Part shown: positions 57,201-64,000 of the stretch, one piece after another
Layout: each line of letters opens with the position of its first letter
Position numbering within the stretch: position 1 is the stretch's first letter
NCBI GenBank assembly: GCA_030248135.1
Contig: JASANC010000385.1
Coordinates: 1-64,000 of the forward strand
From: Theristus sp. LFF4_11
Taxonomy: Eukaryota; Nematoda; Chromadorea; Monhysterida; Xyalidae
Length of the DNA stretch: 64,000 nucleotides
Direction: 5' to 3'
Notes under the pieces: generated by a model
What the model was told of the DNA's origin: nothing
Databases searched by the model: none
The model's input: only the letters and a program-made list of their open reading frames with translations
Program-made: the position numbers and the translations under genes

Positions 57201-60200
57201 GTGAACAGGAAATTGTTTTTATGCTTGATGCGGCAATTCAAAGAATGACCGTCGTGACGCTGCCGTGTCTCCTCAGGGACTCGGGTCGGGCCACTTGACC
57301 AATTTTGAATTCTCGCGTCCATTTAACCATGAAACTACTTTCTTATCTATACGCGCATGCGCATATAGTCGCAGAACAAAACAAAGTGAAGGTAATAGGT
57401 GAATTTTGTTTCACATGAATATGTTTTTGTCCAAATCATTCGAAGTTGTTCCGTCCGAAGTGCACCGACCGTGGACAATCGATTCAACATGCGACAAGTT
57501 GATTTTTTTCTTTAAATTCAGGTGAAACTAAAGCTGCGCCCGTTATACCAGCATGTCCAGTACTGCGTCATGCAACTGGTGCTGACCTCAACCGTGGTGC
57601 GCGAGGGAGACGCGCTGTATGTTTTCGTTTTGTAATGAGCTGTATCGTTTCCATTCATTTTTCGGTATTGATCCATTAGCAACCATCCATTGTGTTGAGG
57701 TTGAGTTTTGTTCTGAACTCCCCGTCATATCACATTCACTCTGGCTGCACTGTGCGTTTTTTGCAATGAACTTCATTGTTTTTTATATTCACTTTTCGGT
57801 ATTCTTTTTTACCAAATTTTATTGACCGAATTTTATTTTATCATGCCGAACCGATTTTACTCACCGAATCAGCGAGTTATCCAGACCATGCGGACAACGA
57901 CGCAGCTCCTACACAGCGTCCGCACCCGACCGAGCCCGCTCGATCGGCCAAATTGCGTAACACTGCCTTTCCCCACCTGTTGGGCGATGATCAACGAACA
58001 ACGCACACCATTTTCTGTTCAAATTCCAGCGACGACGACATGCAGTCCGAAGCAAGCATGATCTCATTCGCGGATCGGGAGCGCAGTTTACTGTCGGCTA
58101 GCAGCAGCAGGACGGGCACAGAAGGGTGCGTTTGCACCTGTTTTCATGAACTGCATTTCGGAAACCTGCTATCCGGCTATTCTCGTGTGAAATCAGTCTG
58201 TGTAATAAATGGTGATTCTTTTGGAAAATGGAAAGTGGACTGATAGCTTGCTCGGAGTTTCTGTCAATAGTTTTTATTTAACGAGTAACTGTAAAAACAA
58301 GCGGCAAGTTTCGAATTGATGGGATCAAAGATCTTGTGCAGAGAAACGACAGTCCACGAACGTTGGCGTTGCATGATAAAATTGAAAAAAGTTCGTTATA
58401 GCTGAACCTGAATGCAGGAACGAGCGAAGGCAGGCGCGATGAATGCAGGCTCTGCGGGTAAATCAAGAATTTTCGTGTTAAAATTCACCCTTTTCTTCCA
58501 CAGGCGTGTGAATCACGCACCCGTCGCGACGGCGGAACGATACGATTTGGATGAGGAGACCAGTGAGTCGGTGGCGTTGGACAAATTGGGCAATTCATCG
58601 CGCGACGCTAGTTGGGGTTGGTTTGTCGTGAAATTTTCATTTCAGGTTCATTTTTCACTACACAGTCGAGAAATTCGCAAAATAAAACGGCTGATTCGGT
58701 TCTCGGTTGCATTGGAATTTGGTGCTGATTGCACAAACTGGCCGCGCGCGCACAAACACACTGGCACAGCACAACACCGCACGCACACATTCGGATTATA
58801 CACGCACAACAGACACGCACGTTGTGATGAAAAGGCTCTGCATTTCGGCTTGCTGAACCGATCAACGTTTGTTTGCATATGAGCTGGTGTGTTTGTGCAA
58901 GGGTCTCCACTCAGAGCAGGACTTTGCGAACCCGATGCAGCTAATTTTGCCAAGAATTTTTTCAGTTTTTCAACAAAGAACAAGTTAAAGGACATTATGA
59001 CCGTTTTTATGGCCACTAAAACGCCCGGCTGTTTGAGTTTCAATTCACCTATGTGTTTTTGTCATGGTTGTTCTCATTCTTGTGTTGGACTGCAATTTGG
59101 CTGATTATATTTTGTTTCTTTCCACTCTTTTGTGATTGAGTGCGTGGTTCTCTGTTGCTTTTATGTGTTTTTCTATGGTTGCCTGGTTGTTTGGTGTTTT
59201 TGAATGTTTTTTGAGCACGCTAATTTTTCGTACGAGTCTCGTTTCAGACCATCAGTGACCAGCGTTGTGGGACTTTCGAATGCCGACTTTTTGATGCTGT
59301 GCTGAAAACAAACGTTTGATTCAGACTCAGACTGCACAGCCGAAACAAAAAACGCATTTCCGTTCGGAACTTTTCCAGAAAAAAAAACAGTTCCATTCGC
59401 AACAGAACACTGATCCGTTGTGGCTGAAAGTGATATGATTTATTATCTCGACGGGACGGTTGTTTTTCGCACTTTGCACGTATAGTATATTCTGACTACG
59501 GTGTCCACCGTATTTGGTGTCACTCAACACAAACTTTCTCAATCTTTATAATCCTCAACGAAAATTGGTTTGAAATGGGAAAAGATTGAGGGGAACACTC
59601 GAATGTGCTGGCTATCTACAATGCTCACTGACAGTCAGGGACGGCTGCAGTAAGATCGAGCCGAGACCGCATCAGGTGGATACTGTAACTTTGTGTGTGG
59701 GGCCGCGGATTTTTTTTGAATATTCGACTACTTTTTTGGCTAGTTGCACTCGCATATATGAAAGTCACAGAACGCGAGAGAAGATTGCGCAGAAGTTCCG
59801 TTGTTGTTGGTGCGTGTGCATCCGCTTTTGTTTGCGTTTTCGGGCGCGCGCGCACGCTTTTTGAGTTTTCCGAGTGCAAAGTTGAAGCTGAGAGCTGAAC
59901 CGAAGAGTTGTGTGTGTGTGTGACTGTGCTGCTGATGCGTGTGCATTTTAGGATGCGGGTGGATGGATGGTTTGCCGTTTGTGAGTTGTGATCTTTGTGT
60001 GGAAAATTCGTTAGAAGATAGGGACAGTCGAGAGGAGTGAGTGTGCTTGAGACTGCATGTTGCGTGTGTGTTTTTTGTTTGCTTTCTGATGGTTTATTGT
60101 TTGTCGGGTTGTGAGAGTGTTGTTACTCTTGAGGAACTGTTTTTTTTTGTTTCGGAATATGATTCAGAAACGCAGAAAAGACATTGATTCGTCACTGCAC

Positions 60201-63200
60201 TTTATCATGTGAATAAAAAAATCTGTGCGTCAGATTGGAGGTTATAAAAAAAGAAAATAACACAATATCACATGATCTTATTAACAAGATTACAAAAAAG
60301 AAAAAGGGAACGTTCTGTTTTATTCTGTTCGGTTTTTATTCGGTACATACAGTGTCCGGCAAGTGCACAAAGAAGCACAAGTTCCAAAACAGCAGGCAAT
60401 ATTTGGCACACGCAACACCTGCAAACGTATATGATTATGATTTATTTACGTGTAGATTTTCGCGTTCTCGATGATTAGGCTTCAAGACGGGATTACAACC
60501 CAAGAGTTAATTTAAAATTAACGCAACCTGTTGCAATATCTGTTTTGACGTCATGATTGATATGATGTTGATGATCAGACAAACAACTCGCGTCTCCTTG
60601 GTGACTGATTGACAGAAGTGAAAAATCGGACTATAGTATATTGCTGGTGTTTTTGCGCGGGTTTTTATTCCGCACACCTGTTTTTATGAGCGAAACGGGA
60701 AAGTGCTTTTCGTTAGCTTTCGTTTTTGCAATATTTTTGTTCTCGAGTGGTTTTTTTGATTGCGTTGCCGTTGAGTCACATTTTATTGCGGCGAATGTTC
60801 AGTTTGATGGGGGAACTTTCAGGACGGTTGCGGGTTTTTTATTTTGTGAGTTTTCATTTTAACAGTTTCACACACACAGAGACAAGAAGCGTGATTTTTT
60901 TCGTCCGAACAAATAAGCCAACGGAAACGGTGGTGCAACAATGAACATTGAAAAGTGCGAGTGTTGTGGAATGTCTGTGCTGTGTCTGTGTGGCATGAGA
61001 AATGGGAGAGAAAACGGTGCCAGATGTTTGATGGAGGTTCTGTTTTCTGCGTGAACATTTGAGAAACACATTTTTAGGTTGATTGACTTTTTTATGAATT
61101 TTGAGGAGGTTAAAATGTCATAAAAATATGTTGAAAGACATGTAAAAATCACATTTTTTGATCAGTGAAGTGCAAGAACGAATGCTCGATTTTTTTCGAA
61201 TTCAGGTGCACGTAAATGTGCAACATTGTAAACCCTGTGTTCGGAAGCAGCGTTCGGGTCATTTAGATTGGCTTGTAACCTGTGATTTTCAAAGGAAGGC
61301 ACAGAAAACACACAACCTTTCCTTGAAACTCAGGCGACCCATTGAGTGAGACAGAGCGCAGTTTTCAATGGGGTATGCATTTTGTGGTGGTTGTGCTGGT
61401 GGCTTTTGACGTTGTGACGCTAGCTACCGTTCGGCTCATTTTATTTCGTGTAAAGCCTATTCGGTTTTTTAGTGCAAAGCATTTCACTAGTCGGAAGACA
61501 GTGCATTCGGCGTTCACTTTTAACAGAGTGATGTTGCACTATCGCAGACAAACACACAGGCACACACACACATGCGCACGCGCACGCTGCTGTAACACGG
61601 TATAAGAACAGTGTGTTTGTTTGTAACTCTGCAACATCACTGTGTCATATCGAGTGCCCTGCTTTCAGACGAAGAACTTCAGTAACAGAGATCAGCAGAA
61701 GCAGTAGCTGTTGAAAAAGCATTTTTGTGACAGCAGCTTTTTCCGATAGTAGCTTCATTTTTTTGTTTCTTGCAGAATCACAGGAAGCGCGCGCGAAACT
61801 AGCGGAAATGCGTTCGGACATCGAGCGTCTGGCGCACCAATCGAAGGACGCCTATAATCGAGCCGCTGCCGTCGTCGCCAGTTCCAGTCCGCCGCCGCCG
61901 GAACTGGCCGCGTCTTGTCCGAAATCGGACGGTGCTAGCCCGAAACCGGGCGGTTCCAGTACGAAACTGGCCGGGTCTAGTACGAAACCGGGCGGTTCTA
62001 GTCCGAAACTGGCTGGGTCTAGTCCGAAACTGGCCGAGCCTAGTACGAAAGCCGCTCACCTGCAGCAGGGTTCTTCGAACGCAGTTGCCACCACCACCAC
62101 CACTGGTATTATATTGATTGAGAGACGGCGGTTTTTGTGGTCGTTGGCTTCTCTTCTTCCTTTCATTTTCTGCCAATGTGTCTTTTTCTGCATGGCCATG
62201 TGCTTGATGGTTGCTTTTTTCGTCGTGGCATCCAGTGTTGCCGATCTTTTTTGGAGTTTTATAGTCGTCAATTTGTTGCGACACATGACAGACAATTGTT
62301 GTTGTGACGTTAAAGGAAAAGAAAAAAGTGCTGTTTAGATGCATGGTAATGCTGTTGTCGATTAGGCAGGCTTCAATCGTTTGGGGTATTTTCAGCAAAA
62401 TGGGATCATGGGACAAACTTTTTTGTTTAGCTTCTGGACGGAAAGATATTTTGTTTCAAGCTTCCTGGATCAGTCATCATAGAGACAGTTTGTACAAAAA
62501 ATCGCCGTCTTTCCCACAATTGTTTGCAGTGATCACCGACGCCGAGAGACCAAATGGCGACATCCGAACGTCAGCAGCCGAAACGTCAAAAGCCGAACCC
62601 GACACCGAACAAGCTCAACCAAAGTCCGATGCAGATGCGCACAGCGCACCAACGGGCGGGCAGGTGGGATAAATGAGAATGAAATCAAAATAAAAAGGAA
62701 CTTTTTTTATTTCCATACAACTTTGTGCTGATGGTAGCCGGGAACACAAATTGCGGCTTCGTTTTTATTTTTTGGCATTGGCCTCGGTTTGACTGCACTG
62801 AAACTTCTGTGGTTGTGCCAGTTGTGCGCAGAAAAAGGATAGATAACAAAAGAAAAGTGACCGAAAAATTTGAACAAACCCTCCGTTTTATAGCAAACCG
62901 ACCAAGCTGTTGCAACAAACGACAGTTGCTCTGTGCTCTCATCTTCGGACGATTTACTCAGCTGGTGTCAGAAATCGGTCATGGGCTATCGTGGCGTCAA
63001 AGTGACGAATTTTAGCAACAGCTGGCGTAATGGACTGGCGTTCTGTGCGTTGATCGACCGGTAAGGGCATTTTATTGCCGCCACTGGGCAAAGGTGTTAG
63101 CCAGGTTGGCATTTTTCTGGTTAGGTTAGTTTTATAAAAGCTTATTAGTCCGATGGTGCTACACCAGCCCCTGAATATTTCATGAAACATCACAGCTCCG

Positions 63201-64000
63201 GTTTTTCACCAATGTCTGCTCTTCAACGTGATGGGAGGAAACTGAAATTTGTTGAATCATCTTATTTTCGACCACCTTTTTGTTTTGTTTTTGATTGGGG
63301 ACCGCTCATTGTGAGTCAATCATCTGATTTGATTTCATTGTCAAGTCAACAAAAAAACTTGATTTTTCCCCGAAATTTCAGCTACCGACCGGACTTGCTT
63401 AACTTTTCGACGTGTCGCTCCGCTGACATCCGTGGCAACTGCGAGAAAGCGTTTGCGGCTGGTGCGCACATGGGGGTGCCGAGGTTGGTAAACTTGGTTT
63501 TTTCTTTTGGCTTCTTGTGGTCGAAATTTGTTCGATTTCACATTGACTTCTTGAATCAGGTTTTTTGCCAAAATTTTTTTAGTTACTGATTAGCTACATT
63601 CTTGCCCGATTCATTCTGTATTAAACCACACAGTACACCATTCAGCATGCACTGAATTTGAATGGTGCACCAACCTATGTCGTTTATCAGGCACATTTGA
63701 GCGTATTTGGCTCGTGTAAGCTGATTGGCTACTGCTGATTGGCTGCCCTCGTGTGATGCCGCAGCCAATCAGCGCATCACACCCGTTAAATTACTATCCA
63801 AAACGGCTTTGCTTGGGTGGGCTTGTGAAGTTTTCTGAGAGAATTGAAAAAAATGACTTTCTGAAAATGAAAAAGGTAATTCTGAAAAACTTTACTGAAT
63901 TATTGCAAAGTCATGAAAAAATTCTTGCAGGATACTTGACGCAGACGACATGTTAATCATGGCGATACCAGATAAGATCGCCGTCATGACGTACGTGCAT
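54283..64000 (+). CDS. ehbp-1: EH domain-binding protein 1 homologue, truncated by window edge
   Basis: Adaptor linking endocytic recycling membranes (EHD and Rab proteins) to actin. Exons: 54283-54399, 56032-56226, 57024-57137, 57522-57616, 58030-58125, 58504-58616, 61776-62105, 62530-62663, 62894-63060, 63382-63483, 63930 to the edge. All phases agree, 511 codons so far. The N-terminal C2 domain (about residues 1-175) starts [20 protein letters not shown] and has [26 protein letters not shown] and VKLKLRPL. Then comes [13 protein letters not shown], a conserved post-C2 motif, and a linker with repeated SSPKLAG-like units. The calponin-homology domain begins at about residue 414 ([55 protein letters not shown]). 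The C-terminal bMERB domain expected for the family lies beyond the window. Intron 1 carries two transposons and intron 6 is 3.2 kb. Confidence 0.92.
54463..54888. mobile_element. MITE-like element C, copy in EHBP1 intron 1
   Basis: AGTTGTTCTAGAG...CCTAGAACAACT, about 426 bp, GATA-rich interior. Related to the copies in the palindrome. Confidence 0.75.
55109..55847. mobile_element. Complete hAT-like element A
   Basis: TAGGGTTGTTAAAC...TTAACAACCCTA flanked by CTCTCAAA on both sides (55101-55108 and 55848-55855), a perfect 8-bp duplication. 739 bp, no transposase. It is the uninterrupted reference for the copies at 3132 and 11620-19323. Confidence 0.85.

Noticed and set aside
59100..61700. Extra EHBP1 exons in the 3.2-kb intron 6
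   Set aside because: Frames here are low-complexity, and exon 58504-58616 joins 61776-62105 directly in phase 1, so none is needed.
61799..62416. 205-codon minus-strand frame
   Set aside because: Antisense shadow of the repetitive EHBP1 linker exon, which is phased with its neighbours on the plus strand.

Overview
The window is eukaryotic: intron-rich genes with GT...AG introns and TTTTCAG/TTGCAG-type acceptors, GC-rich exons in AT-rich introns, and dense non-autonomous transposons. The gene content is metazoan: eIF3b, an EHBP1 homologue, an NRF-6-like membrane acyltransferase and Ly6-like cysteine-rich proteins. It fits an invertebrate, most likely a nematode, because the NRF acyltransferase family is expanded there. 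The species cannot be named from the sequence. All gene models below were built by hand: exon lengths and splice phases were required to agree and the peptide had to continue across each junction.

Region 1 (1-22442) is one giant imperfect inverted repeat. The left arm (1 to about 9887) and right arm (about 12590-22442) flank a 2.7-kb spacer. Each arm carries the 5' half of eIF3b, transcribed outward, plus the same stack of nested transposons. In the right arm the stack is readable as five levels: a hAT-like element (TIR TAGGGTTGTT) holds a 7-kb G/C-homopolymer-rich element (TIR CAGTACCGTG). That holds a second hAT-like element (TIR TAGAGATG), which holds a MITE-like element (TIR AGTTGTTC). 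The innermost level is a miniature LTR element and an element with tandem GGTCGATCCGGTACC ends. Five of these six insertions keep target-site duplications; the MITE shows none. The left eIF3b copy has a one-base insertion in exon 7.

Region 2 (19479-27792) is the complete right-arm eIF3b, 17 exons and 710 codons. Intron 14 carries a hAT-like element inserted in a hairpin repeat.

Region 3 (30004-34461, minus) is an unrecognised zinc-finger protein of 484 codons. Region 4 (37621-42729, plus) holds two tandem Ly6-like genes. The first appears to be a membrane-anchored form with a long cytoplasmic tail; the second is secreted. Region 5 (44413 to about 50061, minus) is an NRF-6-like acyltransferase with 13 well-phased exons and an unresolved 5' end. 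Region 6 (52375-53634, minus) is a small single-pass membrane protein with a polyglutamine tail. It lies head-to-head, about 650 bp away, with region 7 (54283 to beyond 64000, plus), an EHBP1 homologue. That gene encodes an N-terminal C2 domain, a low-complexity linker and a calponin-homology domain, and runs off the right edge.

The genes do not form an evident operon or pathway. Translation initiation (eIF3b) and endocytic or actin trafficking (EHBP1) are the recognisable core functions. The rest is accessory membrane or secreted proteins embedded in repeat-rich DNA.
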